64,000 nucleotides of DNA from Granulicella sp. S156 (lineage in GTDB: Bacteria; Acidobacteriota; Terriglobia; Terriglobales; Acidobacteriaceae). Position numbers and translations under genes: made by a program. The notes beneath the pieces are model-generated. The model ran no database searches, was not told the DNA's origin, and saw only the letters and a program-made list of their open reading frames with translations. Positions within the stretch are counted from its first letter, which is position 1, and every line of letters begins with the position of its first letter. Location of the stretch: positions 118,790 to 182,789 of the forward strand of contig NZ_LMUH01000007.1 of assembly GCF_009766105.1 (NCBI RefSeq). The letters are read 5' to 3'. Shown one piece after another: positions 9,101 to 17,600 of the stretch.

Positions 9101-10672
9101 GAACCCTAGTCCGCCACTGGGTGCATTTCCTGATTCCACGGCCTGCTGATTCACCAGCGCCATGAAGCCTGCCCACCGCGGAGACGCAAAACTGGTACCC
9201 GCCCAGCCGCCCTGGCAGACTCCAAAGCTGCAGTTGTAGTTGTCAAAATCACCTTCCATGGCGACATCCGGCACATTGCGAAGGGTGGTCGAGCCGCCAT
9301 TGGCAGTGGTCGCAAGACCGACCTGCCAACTCGGAATGGAGATGTTATCCGGGCTGATGCCACCGCCGCTGCCATCTCCCCCGGAGTTCCAGACCGTCTC
9401 CGAAACCCAGCTACCAGCCGCGCCGCTGGTGGTCAGATGGGTACCACCCACTGCGGTAACGTACTGGTCCTCGCCAGGATAGAAATAAGGGCTAATGGCC
9501 GCATCAAAGGCTCCGCTATCGCCGGAAGCCGTGAAGAAGCTTTGTCCCTGTGCAGCCATCTCCTGGAAAAACACATCGTCGACCGTGGGGTCAGCTGGCA
9601 TCCATCCCCACGAACAGCTGATTTGTTTGGCGAGGTTCTCTGAAACCATGGAATTCAAAATGTCAGCGTCCTCGACTCCGTCACTGACATAGACCCGCAC
9701 CTGGCTCAAACCGGGGGCCATTCCAATTGCCTGAACGATGTCCAGCACCACCTCGGCCTCGGCATTCGGGTCTCCACTAACCGGTGCGCCGGTAGCTCCA
9801 TCCACCAGCACATTATTAATGGGAACAGCGTAGGTCTGTCCCGCATTGCTGAAGGTCAGATTCACGTCGCTGAGAAGGTAGCCCTCGAACTCCAGAAGGC
9901 CGACGGCCTGTCCAGTGCCATTCAGCGTCGTTCCGCCATAGTAGGCTGCGCGCATGTCGCTGCCCAGGTACGAGCCGCCCGGCCCCGAGCCGGTAACAGC
10001 CGCCGCTTGTTTGCCGTTTGGTGAGTGAACGGACATGGGGCGCGGCACCGAATAGTTATCCAGTCCGGAGATGTGGGCTACCTTCACGCTGAGATTCAGC
10101 GAAGGCTCACGATCCGGAGAGAAGAACGTCCGGTTCGCTGTCGGATCTTGATACAGGTTCATCTGTACATTGAACGCAGCGCTAATCTGCGCCACCGTGC
10201 CCGAGACGGGAACGATAAGCCGGTTCGCGGGAAGCTGTGTCACGGTCAGGCCATTCGCCTGCGCGAAGGCCACAACGGCCTGGAAATCCTCATTAGTAGG
10301 GCCGAACTGATCTGTGAACTGAGCCACCGTCAGAAAGTGCCGGTAGTCCGGGCTGGTGGGGTCGTACAACCGGCCAAGCAGGCTCGTCAGCGCCGCGCTG
10401 TTCCGCAGCGGCAACACAATCGAGGCTTGCATCTTCTGGTCCGGAGGCATGGCCCCGGCCAGCGCCGCCTGGTGATCTGAAACCGCCGCACGCACATGGT
10501 TCTGCAACACCTGAAGCTGCTGCGCCTGTGCAGCAGAAGAAATGCCGAGTGCAAATGCAAGAGCGGCACACCAGATCAGAAAGAAGCTTGCCCGGCGAGA
10601 CCAGCGGCGCAGAGAGCAAGTGGACTGGAGACGAGATACAAAGGCCGATGCGGTTCGACGGCTAAACACCAT
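3197..10672 (-). CDS. Giant secreted S53-family (sedolisin/pro-kumamolisin) protein with Ig-like and FG-GAP repeats
   Basis: A 2491-residue exported protein. Residues 1-50 form a long signal peptide (AAQA cleavage). A pro-kumamolisin activation domain (about 55-200) is followed by an S53 peptidase domain (about 225-590) with catalytic Glu307 and Asp311 in AEAEVVLD, oxyanion Asp385 in SGDSG and Ser494 in AGTSFASP, so the protease looks active. Then come ten Ig-like repeats of about 95 residues (roughly 600-1540; core GFTGSVNLxVSGLPSGVTASFSPNP), an Ig-like domain with two cysteines, seven FG-GAP/VCBS repeats (roughly 1740-2070; GDFNxDG...LLGNGDGTF), two more Ig-like domains, and a C-terminal block with a hydrophobic segment, a basic RRRK stretch, a second hydrophobic segment, LTGCAGGG and a final beta domain. 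It should act at the cell surface or outside as an acid protease and adhesin. Start ATG at 10672 is preceded by GGAG 11 bases upstream. Confidence 0.9.
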   Translation of the reverse strand: MVFSRRTASAFVSRLQSTCSLRRWSRRASFFLIWCAALAFALGISSAAQAQQLQVLQNHVRAAVSDHQAALAGAMPPDQKMQASIVLPLRNSAALTSLLGRLYDPTSPDYRHFLTVAQFTDQFGPTNEDFQAVVAFAQANGLTVTQLPANRLIVPVSGTVAQISAAFNVQMNLYQDPTANRTFFSPDREPSLNLSVKVAHISGLDNYSVPRPMSVHSPNGKQAAAVTGSGPGGSYLGSDMRAAYYGGTTLNGTGQAVGLLEFEGYLLSDVNLTFSNAGQTYAVPINNVLVDGATGAPVSGDPNAEAEVVLDIVQAIGMAPGLSQVRVYVSDGVEDADILNSMVSENLAKQISCSWGWMPADPTVDDVFFQEMAAQGQSFFTASGDSGAFDAAISPYFYPGEDQYVTAVGGTHLTTSGAAGSWVSETVWNSGGDGSGGGISPDNISIPSWQVGLATTANGGSTTLRNVPDVAMEGDFDNYNCSFGVCQGGWAGTSFASPRWAGFMALVNQQAVESGNAPSGGLGFINPAVYRIAQGASTSSDFHDITVGNNETNNQPLWFNAEVGYDLTTGWGSANGQSLINDLAGPQVPGFWLDSSQSSILINPGSTATTTVSITGADGFTGSVNLAVSSGLPTGVTASFSPNPATTGSSVLTLTASSSAPFANQAITITGTSGTLTASTNTTVSVHAAGFTLAALPATLGIAQGSSSTSTISVLPLYGFTGSVNLSIAGLPAGVTASFSPTSTTGTSTLTVTVSSTATPGSSNLTITGTSGTVTANASLPLTIHAPSFSLSGTGPVTVGQGFTGASTIYVTDQYGFTGNVNLAVSGLPNGVTASFSPNPATGISVLTFTASSSASIGQSVVTVTGTSGALSATTTISLGVYAPSFTLNAGGSASVGQGSSVSSNVFVTSQNGFNGNVTLSVSGLPSGVTALWSPNPTTSNSTLTLAASSSVKVGQYSLTITGVSGSVKATTPLTLSVYAPTFTLSSYYGVSLGQGTTGTASFSVVPQYGFTGSVNLAVTGLPSGVTAAFSPNPTTGTSTLTLTASNTAAVGQYTLTITGTSGTQTATTTLPLGVYVPTFTLTNYGGITVGQGSSNYGYIYETPQYGFTGNVNLSVSGLPSGVTASFSPNPTTGFSTLTVNASSTAAVGQYTVTVTGTSGTQTASTTVTLGVYKPTFTLYSGGSVTLGQGTSTSTYVSVNPQYGFINSVNLSVSGLPSGVTASFGPNPTTGNSTLTLTASSTAVLGQYTLTITGTSGSMTATTNLTLGVYVPTFSLSGLYNTTAGQGSSVTSYAYVSSEYGFAGGVNLSVSGLPSGVTASFSPNPTTYSSTLTMNIGASAPVGTSTVTVTGTSGSQTVTTTFQLTIAVPSFTLNSSIGTLSLNQGASTTGYFYIYSQNGFSGNVTLSASGLPSGVTASFSPNPTTGNSTLTLSASSTAATGQATVTITGTSGSTTASTTFTLTINSPGFTIAAAPSEIFLFPGSSETSTVTSVSQNGFSGSVNYVVSGLPSGVTASFSPNPSSGASILTLTAAATAKPVSGTVTITGTSGSLTATTALPVTVRSSQIATATTLALSSGSSPVASGTMVTATAKVTAGSTSLTTGQVNFCDATATLCDAIHLLGTAQLTSAGTAVLPFIPGAGSHSYKAVFAGTNSNGTSASAASSVAVTASLSSTTTIAQSGSAGNYTLTGTVIGNGAVAPSGKVSFVDTNSTVTLGSGTLSSGAPVLSLSPSQSPIAVGSQPVSVVSGDFNSDGIPDLAVANNSANTITILLGNGDGTFKSAATLPTGAGPNSLVVGDFNRDGHVDLAVELYNSSSISSITVFLGNGDGTFTPSSLSPSTGQQPIAMMMGDYNGDGLLDLVVADAGYSGSSLTVLLGNGDGTFTPSNLSPQLGYAPSAIAQGDFNGDGILDLAVTNLYSNTVTILLGAGDGTFGQSGTFATAGYANSIAVGDLNGDGKLDLAISNEYLGSVTILLGNGDGTFTAATGPSTSGGELAAIAIADLNADGNADLILTNFSSSITVLLGNGDSTFAAGINAAVGSGPAAFAVGDWNGDGIKDVVTANINANTLTVVTSQLTQTATASASGISPIGNDSQTVDASYAGDTIYAASTSVPTMLNPESGAPPVTLSLSSASITTAQALTVTIAVKGYPAPTGSVTLTSGSYTSAATPLSGGSAAIVIPAGTLPVGTDALSASYTPDSKSTGIYTSATGSGSVTVTQNESVGTTTSFVLSNGNLTFIATVAPVSGSGVPTGSVGFYSGQTLLGTGTLSNGVASYTATSFPTGNASLSAQYSGDPNFTQSTSASIPVLNATLASSSLTVASSGSATAKLTLAVAPGYSGTLQLSCTGLPQNATCSFAPSSVPFTGTTNSATSTLTIQTGTTASLSLPSSPFGGSRATTWAAMLGLPSLLALALASRRRKLRIALRTMALLLLLGAAANSLTGCAGGGSGSSGGGGGGSTTTPAGTYTVQVVTTGASGLSQSTSLSVTVQ
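4450..5460 (-). repeat. Coding repeats: seven FG-GAP/VCBS units
   Basis: Within the S53 gene, seven units of about 145 bp encode the motifs GDFNSDG, GDFNRDG, GDYNGDG, GDFNGDG, GDLNGDG, ADLNADG and GDWNGDG, six of them followed by a TILLGNGDGTF-like strand. This is the calcium-binding blade pattern of integrin-like beta-propellers, and seven blades would close one propeller. Boundaries are approximate. Confidence 0.75.
5990..8880 (-). repeat. Coding repeats: ten Ig-like units of about 285 bp
   Basis: Ten tandem units within the S53 gene share the core FTGSVNLxVSGLPSGVTASFSPNP and a TITGTSGT strand. At DNA level the units are diverged in third positions but keep short shared words, so recombination between units is possible. 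Boundaries are approximate. Confidence 0.75.
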
Positions 10673-11228
10673 ATGAGGAGAACTCCCTGAATCAAGCGGA
10701 CCTCTGGGCCTCTGCCGTGTGTTTAATAAAACAGCACACGAAGCCCGGGCCCTTGGTAAAGCATTTGCAGATTGAGGATTATTGAATCAAGCGGGAGTCT
10801 ATCACAAGAGTGATCGCACTATTGTTAGGTTCCATAACCAGCATGACTGGCTCTTACATCGGCGGCATCTAGACGAGCAGCCCAGGTCTAAACAGAAACA
10901 ACTAGATTCTCCGCATCTGCGTGGGCGATTTAGGAACTTTCATCAAACTGCGGTGTGTCTATAAACCTTTGTAGTAACGACTGCCGCCCTCTCGGCTTTG
11001 TCTTTATTTTGTCTTTATTTTGTCTTTGCTTTTATTTCTCAGATAGGTCCGGACTTCAGTCCGGACATCCAAGGCCGGTAACAAAATGGGATTCAGCCCC
11101 TGGGACATGCTCTCTTTTTCATGGGCATAGTGCTGGTGAAAAGGAGAGCCTATCGGAGAGGCCGAAGCCAGCCCCTACTTCAGAAGCAACAACAAAAACA
11201 TTCATGGAGGCGAGCTAATAGATACGCT
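10673..11228. other. Intergenic region upstream of the S53 gene
   Basis: No gene is credible here. It contains an 11-bp tandem repeat (GTCTTTATTTT, about 2.6 copies, 11000-11032) and the near-perfect palindrome GTCCGGACT/AGTCCGGAC (11047-11066). The palindrome probably ends or punctuates transcripts. The S53 promoter should lie in 10673-10800, but no convincing -35/-10 pair stands out. Confidence 0.45.
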
Positions 11229-12158
11229 TCAAGCCCGAATCTCCGTCAACATCGCCTTGTCCTTGGCCGGAGCAATGTTTGGCGTAGTAAGTAGTTTCTC
11301 TCCAATGAAGATGGAGTTCGCCCCCGCAAAGAAGGCGAGCAGCTGAGCCTCCTTGTTGAGGCTCAGCCGTCCTGCCGTCAGGCGGACACGAGAAAGCGGC
11401 ATCAGAATTCGTGCGACTGCAATCGTTCGGATAAGATCCGTCGTCTCGACCGGAGGCATGGTTCCGAGCGGTGTTCCCGGAATCGGCACCAGCAGATTAA
11501 TGGGTACGGACTCAGGCTGCGGTTCCATCTGCGCAAGCTCGCTTAGAAGCGCGCAGCGATCCTGATCGCTCTCCCCGAGTCCGAGAATACCGCCGCAACA
11601 GACTGTGATCCCTGCTTCGCGAACCCTCCGAATCGTCTTCAGGCGGTCGTCATAGGTACGGGTGGTAGTAATTTTGGGGTAATACTCGCGGCTGGTGTCG
11701 AGATTGTGGTTGTACGCATCAAGGCCTGCCTCTTTCAGGCGATGGGCTTGCTCGGCAGTCAGCATGCCGAGTGTAACGCAGGCCTCCAGCCCCAACGATT
11801 TCACCTCTCGAATCATCGCCAGCACACGCTCGAAGGGCTCGCCCTCTGGAGCATTGCGCCACGCCGCTCCCATGCAGAAGCGTTGCGCTCCCTGCTCCCG
11901 CGCCCTCAGTGCGGAGGCACGCACTTCCTCCACGGAAAGGAGAGGCACTCGCTGGAGTTCCGTCTGGTGATGCGCCGACTGCGAGCAATAGCCGCAGTCC
12001 TCCGGGCAACCACCCGTCTTGATGGAGAGAAGAACGCAGCGCTGAATATCTTCCGGATCATGAAAGGACCGATGGACGGAATGCGCACGGAAGAGAAGAT
12101 CAAAGAACGGAAGCCGGTACAACTCCAGGACGGATGCAACATCAGTGGCACTGCTCAA
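11229..12158 (-). CDS. bioB: Biotin synthase
   Basis: A radical-SAM enzyme that inserts sulfur into dethiobiotin, the last step of biotin synthesis. The radical-SAM cluster motif is CPEDCGYC (CxxxCxxC), and VCCGGILGLGES, NHNLDTS and SRVRLTAGR (the [2Fe-2S] region arginine) are conserved. The frame stays open to a TTG at 12200, but that codon has no ribosome site. The TTG at 12158 has AAGGAG exactly 9 bases upstream and gives a protein of 309 residues starting at the SSATDVASVLELY helix, so it is preferred. No other bio gene is nearby. A 19-bp dyad at 12237-12255 is a candidate operator. Confidence 0.92.
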   Translation of the reverse strand: MSSATDVASVLELYRLPFFDLLFRAHSVHRSFHDPEDIQRCVLLSIKTGGCPEDCGYCSQSAHHQTELQRVPLLSVEEVRASALRAREQGAQRFCMGAAWRNAPEGEPFERVLAMIREVKSLGLEACVTLGMLTAEQAHRLKEAGLDAYNHNLDTSREYYPKITTTRTYDDRLKTIRRVREAGITVCCGGILGLGESDQDRCALLSELAQMEPQPESVPINLLVPIPGTPLGTMPPVETTDLIRTIAVARILMPLSRVRLTAGRLSLNKEAQLLAFFAGANSIFIGEKLLTTPNIAPAKDKAMLTEIRA

Positions 12159-12236
12159 TGTCAGAGACTCCTTGGTCTCCTGTGATTGTGTTGGCCGCAA
12201 TCTGCAGGGTCAACAATGCTTTGATCTTGTCCTAAA

Positions 12237-12255
12237 TAGTTTAGAAAATAAACTA
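12237..12255. promoter_or_regulatory. Operator-like dyad upstream of bioB
   Basis: TAGTTTA (12237-12243) and TAAACTA (12249-12255) form a perfect 7-bp inverted repeat with a 5-bp spacer, in AT-rich sequence between pabBC and bioB, 79 bp before the bioB start. Its placement suits a biotin-responsive repressor site (BirA, BioR or BioQ type), but I cannot match it confidently to a known consensus. Confidence 0.45.
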
Positions 12256-12309
12256 TGATGCAATCCAAGATTAGCTCTCGCTCTCATCGTTCCACCCGTG
12301 ATCCCCGAA

Positions 12310-14328
12310 TTATTGAGGGAGGGGCACGGCATTGACCAGAGACGTGTTCTGCTGCCCTCTCCAGATGACAGTCCCATCCACTCGCTCAATCGAAAGCACC
12401 GGCCGTATGCCTCGCAATCCACTGCAGACACAGATGCTTTCAACATCCCGCAGAACGTGGAGGCTGATCTCCCCCTCCTCCACGTTCTGCAAAGATTGGA
12501 GTAGGTGCGCCCGTTGGACTCCTGGTAGAACTCCAGAAGCCAGGCTAGGCGTCATCCATGCTTCGTTCATCAGAACCAGAACGTTACTGATCGCACCTTC
12601 TGTTAGTTCCGATCGTTCGTTGAGGAACAAAACCTCATCAAACCCCAGACGTCGCGCCGTGGTTAGGTTTCGTTCATAGAGCTCTCGATTCGTCGTCTTG
12701 TGGCGCAGGAATACGTCTGCTGAATGAGTGCGTTCCTCCGCCAATAACAGGCGGCCATTCCAAATCACGGGCGCCAGGGGTTCAGCAGTAATGCTCCAAT
12801 CTCCCGTTTCGCTGAGTTCGACCCGCACCCTGCTTGCTGTACTTCCACAATCCCTGACGGCTGAGGCCAACTCTCTCTGCAGCCGGTCGCCGTCATACCG
12901 GATACCGAAGTACTGCGCCGAATCGTCAAGCCTTCGCAGGTGAAGGGGAAGCAGAGCGATTTCACCTTCACAGCGCATCGTCTCTATCAAAGCAATCGGA
13001 GGACGTTTGTTCGTGAGAAAACTAGCCTTCAGCCGACACTCTTCAAACTCCTCGTCCGGCTTCGAGTCTGCCGTGATCCCGCCGCCGACGCCCATCATGA
13101 CACGGCCGTTCTGAAGCTGCACGGTTCGGATAGCGACATTGAAACAGGCCTCCCCGCCTGGTCCGAAGTAGCCAATGGAGCCCGTGTAAACCCCACGACG
13201 ATTCTGCTCCAGCTCCCGGATAATCTCCATCGTCTTGCGTTTGGGAGCTCCCGTGATGGATCCCGAAGGAAACAGGTGCGCAAAGATCTGAGACGGAGAA
13301 AGCCCATCCTCCAGCAGTCCAGAGCACGTCGACGTCATCTGGAGCAGAGTATTGTAGGTCTCTACCTGGAAGAGATTGTCGACCTTGACCGTGCCGTATC
13401 TGCAAATACGTCCGAGATCGTTCCGCAGCAGGTCCACAATCATGACGTGCTCGCTGCGATTCTTTTCATCGTTCCGCAGATCCTGTTCCGCTCTGCGATC
13501 TTCCACCAGATCGTTCCCCCGCATCCATGTGCCCTTCATGGGGCGGACGGCAATGCGTCCTTGCGTGGTGCGAAAAAATAGCTCCGGGGAGAACGAAAGT
13601 AGCGGTCCTTCTACCCTATTGATGAGGGCAGCAAAAGAGACTGGCTGCTGCCTCAGCAACATCTCATAAACGGCCAGCGGCTCAGACTCCGTATGGCCTG
13701 TGATTCTATCGGTGAAGTTCACCTGGTAGGTATCACCAGCATCGAGATGCTGATAGATACGAGCGAGTGCTGCACGGTAGTCTTCCCGCGATATTTGCAG
13801 GCCATCTGTGATGACCGTGGCGTCCTCACGTAGCGTGGCCCTCGTCGTGTCTGGCATTGGGAGCGTTCCCCGTATCACTCCACTGGAGTGGTCGAACTCG
13901 ATGGGGAGCGCAAAGACTCCGAGCCACGCCAAAGGTTCTGACGGAGATGAACCCTCTGATCGTCTAGGCGTCAGTCCAACGAAGTGCTCACCACACTCAT
14001 AGCCGAAGTATCCCGCAACGAACGCACCCTGGGCGAGATGACGATCAATCTCCCTGAGAAGGTGGTCCAGGTCGCGATCAGTCCATGCGATCAGCTCCCG
14101 CAGCGGATTCAGGAAGAGCAAGCTCTTATCTTGAACCCCATCTGGCTTCGCGGTCTCCAACAGCACAGAGTTAACGCTACTGGCTGCACAGGCTCGGAAG
14201 GCTTCCGGCAGGGCATGCCAGGAGGGAGACCGAAAAGATTCGGGCACATCAAGATCGCCATCCCCACCCTCTTTTTCTTTGAGGCGTTGGGACTCTTGAT
14301 ACTGCACGGGTTCGATCACAGAGTGCAT
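12310..14328 (-). CDS. pabB: Aminodeoxychorismate synthase component I fused to aminodeoxychorismate lyase (PabB-PabC)
   Basis: A 672-residue bifunctional enzyme for p-aminobenzoate in folate synthesis. The N-terminal two thirds are a chorismate-binding PabB domain, with YQVNFTDRITG, PMKGTWMRG, VDLLRNDLGRI, SGSITGAPKRKTMEII and GGGITADSKPDEEFEE. From about residue 440 a class IV PLP-dependent aminotransferase/lyase domain begins (LIETMRCEGEI), with the likely PLP lysine in RHKTTNRELYE and the LNERSELTEGAISNVLV segment. PabB converts chorismate and ammonia to 4-amino-4-deoxychorismate and PabC releases pyruvate. The amidotransferase PabA is not in the window. The ATG at 14328 has only a weak ribosome site. 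The same fusion is known in many bacteria. Confidence 0.93.
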   Translation of the reverse strand: MHSVIEPVQYQESQRLKEKEGGDGDLDVPESFRSPSWHALPEAFRACAASSVNSVLLETAKPDGVQDKSLLFLNPLRELIAWTDRDLDHLLREIDRHLAQGAFVAGYFGYECGEHFVGLTPRRSEGSSPSEPLAWLGVFALPIEFDHSSGVIRGTLPMPDTTRATLREDATVITDGLQISREDYRAALARIYQHLDAGDTYQVNFTDRITGHTESEPLAVYEMLLRQQPVSFAALINRVEGPLLSFSPELFFRTTQGRIAVRPMKGTWMRGNDLVEDRRAEQDLRNDEKNRSEHVMIVDLLRNDLGRICRYGTVKVDNLFQVETYNTLLQMTSTCSGLLEDGLSPSQIFAHLFPSGSITGAPKRKTMEIIRELEQNRRGVYTGSIGYFGPGGEACFNVAIRTVQLQNGRVMMGVGGGITADSKPDEEFEECRLKASFLTNKRPPIALIETMRCEGEIALLPLHLRRLDDSAQYFGIRYDGDRLQRELASAVRDCGSTASRVRVELSETGDWSITAEPLAPVIWNGRLLLAEERTHSADVFLRHKTTNRELYERNLTTARRLGFDEVLFLNERSELTEGAISNVLVLMNEAWMTPSLASGVLPGVQRAHLLQSLQNVEEGEISLHVLRDVESICVCSGLRGIRPVLSIERVDGTVIWRGQQNTSLVNAVPLPQ

Positions 14329-14696
14329 CTTCGCTTGCCGCCTGGCTCACTCCCTCGATCCCATAAAGCTTAATTCGGAGAGGAATAGGCTCTCATCCAT
14401 TATCAACTCTATGGCGATTCGTATCGCCAGGACGCTCTGGAATCAGCGGCTCCATTGCGAACCGCTGCCCCAGAGCGTCACCCCTGAGGCAGCCTTCAAC
14501 CAACGCTTCGGATACATTCTGTTGACGCGATAACATTTTAACGATACGTTCATAAGTATCTTTTCGGGTCCTTACTTCCCTCACCTTTGGGCGAATGCCG
14601 TCTGCGCAGAGCCTTCTCAGATGACCTGTTCCTGCGCCGTGCAATTCGCTGTCTTCGATCTATGTGTCACATCCATGTGTCAACAGGAGGTTTCGA
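14329..14696. other. Divergent intergenic region with a long hairpin (14431-14479)
   Basis: The region holds promoters for pabBC (minus) and the Oar-like gene (plus) but no credible gene. GACGCTCTGG (14431-14440) pairs with CCAGAGCGTC (14470-14479), and inside AGCGG (14445-14449) pairs with CCGCT (14462-14466), giving a two-tier hairpin. A smaller 6-bp hairpin lies at 14413-14428. These could be leader structures or a decayed repeat. Confidence 0.4.
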
Positions 14697-17600
14697 ATGT
14701 CACGAATGTCGAATCGCTTTCTACCCATTCTTCTGGCTGGGTTTGTATTGGGAACCTTGTTCGTACCCTCGACCCTTTCTCCCGTCATGGTCGCTCAGGG
14801 CATCATTACGGGCTCACTGACGGGCTTTATCTCCGACTCCACCGGGGCCGCCGTGGTCAACGCCAGCGTTACCGCTGTGAACGAAAACACCAAAGGTCTA
14901 TTCAAGACCGTCACCGGCTCCGATGGAACGTTTACGCTTCGTGATCTACCAGTAGGTTCTTACACGGTGAGTATTACGAACGAAGGTTTCAGCAAAGACA
15001 CGATACAGCAGGCGCTGGTCACGACCGGCAACACCACGTCGATCGGGAACCAGAAGCTGCAGCCCAGTTCGATGACAGAGACCGTACAGGTTGCAGCCAG
15101 TTCAGCGGCTCTGCTCGATACAGTTTCATCCCAGGGGTCGGCGACCATTGAGTCCAAGGAGCTTCAGGAGCTCCCTGTCTATGGCGGGTTCGATACCACA
15201 GCTTTGCTGGTGCCAGGAATCGTTTCCACCCATAGCAACGGGGATGCGCAGTCCAATGGCACGGACTACTCCTCCAACGGCCTGCGGTCTCGGTCGAACA
15301 ACTCCGAGCTCGATGGCCAGGCGAACAACGATCTTCTGATCACCGGCCCGCAGATTTACTTCTCCAACCAGGACGCGCTGCAGGAGATACAGGTTATCTC
15401 CAATAACTTCAGCGCCCAGTATGGGCGCAATGCGGGCAGCATCGTTAACTACATCACGAAGAGCGGTACCAACGAATTTCATGGCTCAGGCTTTGAGTTC
15501 TATAGTGGCACCTGGCTTTCATCATTGACCCAGGGACAAAAGGGTCCACAGTTCGGCTATTGCACGCCCGGCGAAGATGTATCGTCCGGATGCACAAAGC
15601 CTGCGGTGCCAGGCTTTGTACAGAATGCCTATGGTGGAACCCTGGGTGGCCCAATCATCAAGGACAAACTTTTCTTCTTCGGCAGCACGTACTGGGTAAG
15701 AACATTTCAGGGTGCGACACGCTATACCAGCGCGGGAACCCTCTTTCCCGACTCCGTTGGTCTGGCGCAACTACAGCAGAGTTTTCCATCCAATCCGGGA
15801 ACGCAGGAACTGGTGAAACAGGGGCCGTTTGCCTATAGCGCCGGAAATCCAACGTCATTCGGTACACCGCAGAACGTGTTGGTCACCGATGGGGTTACGA
15901 CGCAATCCATTGAGATGGCCCAGGTAGCTCGCAATGTAGCCAACATCGATCTCGACCAGGAAGACATGGGACGCCTGGACTTCCAACCTACGGATCGGGA
16001 TCACTTTTATCTCCGCTACATCTACCAGGACACACCCCTCATCGCCTATTTTGGGAACCTCGTTGCCGGTTCCAGCGTCAATGTTCAAAGCACTACGCAC
16101 TCCGTTGGCGCTGACTGGACCCATACCTTCTCACCACACTGGGTTGATCAGCTTCGTTATTCTTTTCAGCAGGCCAGGCTTGGATTTGAGGGTGGTGGAG
16201 TGCCTAGTTGCACCATCGGCAATCTGAGCACCTGCCCGTCGAGCGTGAGTTTCGGAAGCTCGTTTCTACAGCTAGGTTATCCAGCAGGACAACCTACAGG
16301 CCGCATCGCCAAAGTGACTCAACTGCAGAACAATGCGACAGGCTCAGTCGGTCGCCACAGTGTCAGCTTCGGAGGTGAGTTCGACTATCAGAACAACCCG
16401 AACATCAATCTGCCCAACGGTGCCGGCGTATTCAACTTCACACCCGGCGGTGCAGCATTTCCGCTTCGCAACACGTCGGCTGGCGCGGATACCTACAACG
16501 GATACACGGCACTGCTGGAGGGCGTCTCATTTACCTCTTTAACCGCCGGCAATGCGACGACGCACTTTGAAGCACCTAACGTGTTTCTCTATGTCCAGGA
16601 TGACATCAAAGCCAGACCAAACCTCACACTGAACATCGGTCTTCGCTATGAGTACTTTGGCCAGGCGGTGAACGCGCTGCACAACGAGACGGTTGCGCAG
16701 GAGACAGGATCCAATCCGTTCTGGAATACCTCTCTGCCGCTCTCTGCAACTACCTTCCCCAAAATCAACAACTACTGGAAGAACATCGAGCCAAGGCTAG
16801 GCTTCTCCTTCAATCCCGATATAGATAAAGGATTGGTGATACGTGGAGGGTTCGCGATTAACGCAGATCCTTCCTTCAACGAGATCTTTCTTACAGCTGC
16901 TTCAGGAAGCCCCGTCGTCAACTCCGGCACATTCAGCTGTAACGGACAAACAGTGAACTGCTTGCCCGGTGGAGGATTTACCTACGCTGCCGTACATGCA
17001 CTCGACGATCCACTGATTCCGTCAGGAGGAGACCCAAGATTCAATCCTGAGCAGGATGTCCCGACAAACTTTCGCCCTGCTTTCGTAGAGACCTGGACAC
17101 TTGGCATTCAGCACCAGGTCGGTAGAGCGAGTGCACTTGAAATACGCTACGTCGGCAATCATGCGGCGCATGAGTTCCAGAGGATTAATTCGAACCCCTA
17201 CTTAGGGACCGCATCCTCCTGCTCTGATCCCACCACGGCAGGATACCTTCGTTCAGACTGCACACATTTCCTTCGCAGCACCGTGGCCAATACTGCGTTC
17301 TCGCAGTACAACGGCCTGCAGACTTCCTTTACGACGCAGTCCCTTCATAACTGGAGTGGTTCGATCGCCTACGCCTATAGCCGCGCTATCGACAATGCGA
17401 GCGAGATCGATAGTACGTATGGCGGAGGTACGACGATCGCATACGCGCAGAATCCCTTGAACCTCTCCACAGGAGAACGAGGGGTAAACGGGCAGTCGTA
17501 CACGCATGCGGTCGCCTCCAAGGTCACGTTCACGTCTCCATTCTTCAAGGAGGAGAGAGGCATTCTGGGAAGAGTCCTTGGCGGATACCGGGCCAATGCT

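Noticed and set aside
14393-14644. Minus-strand frame of 83 codons in the pabBC/Oar gap
   Set aside because: It runs through the two-tier hairpin, has no ribosome site and no recognisable pattern.
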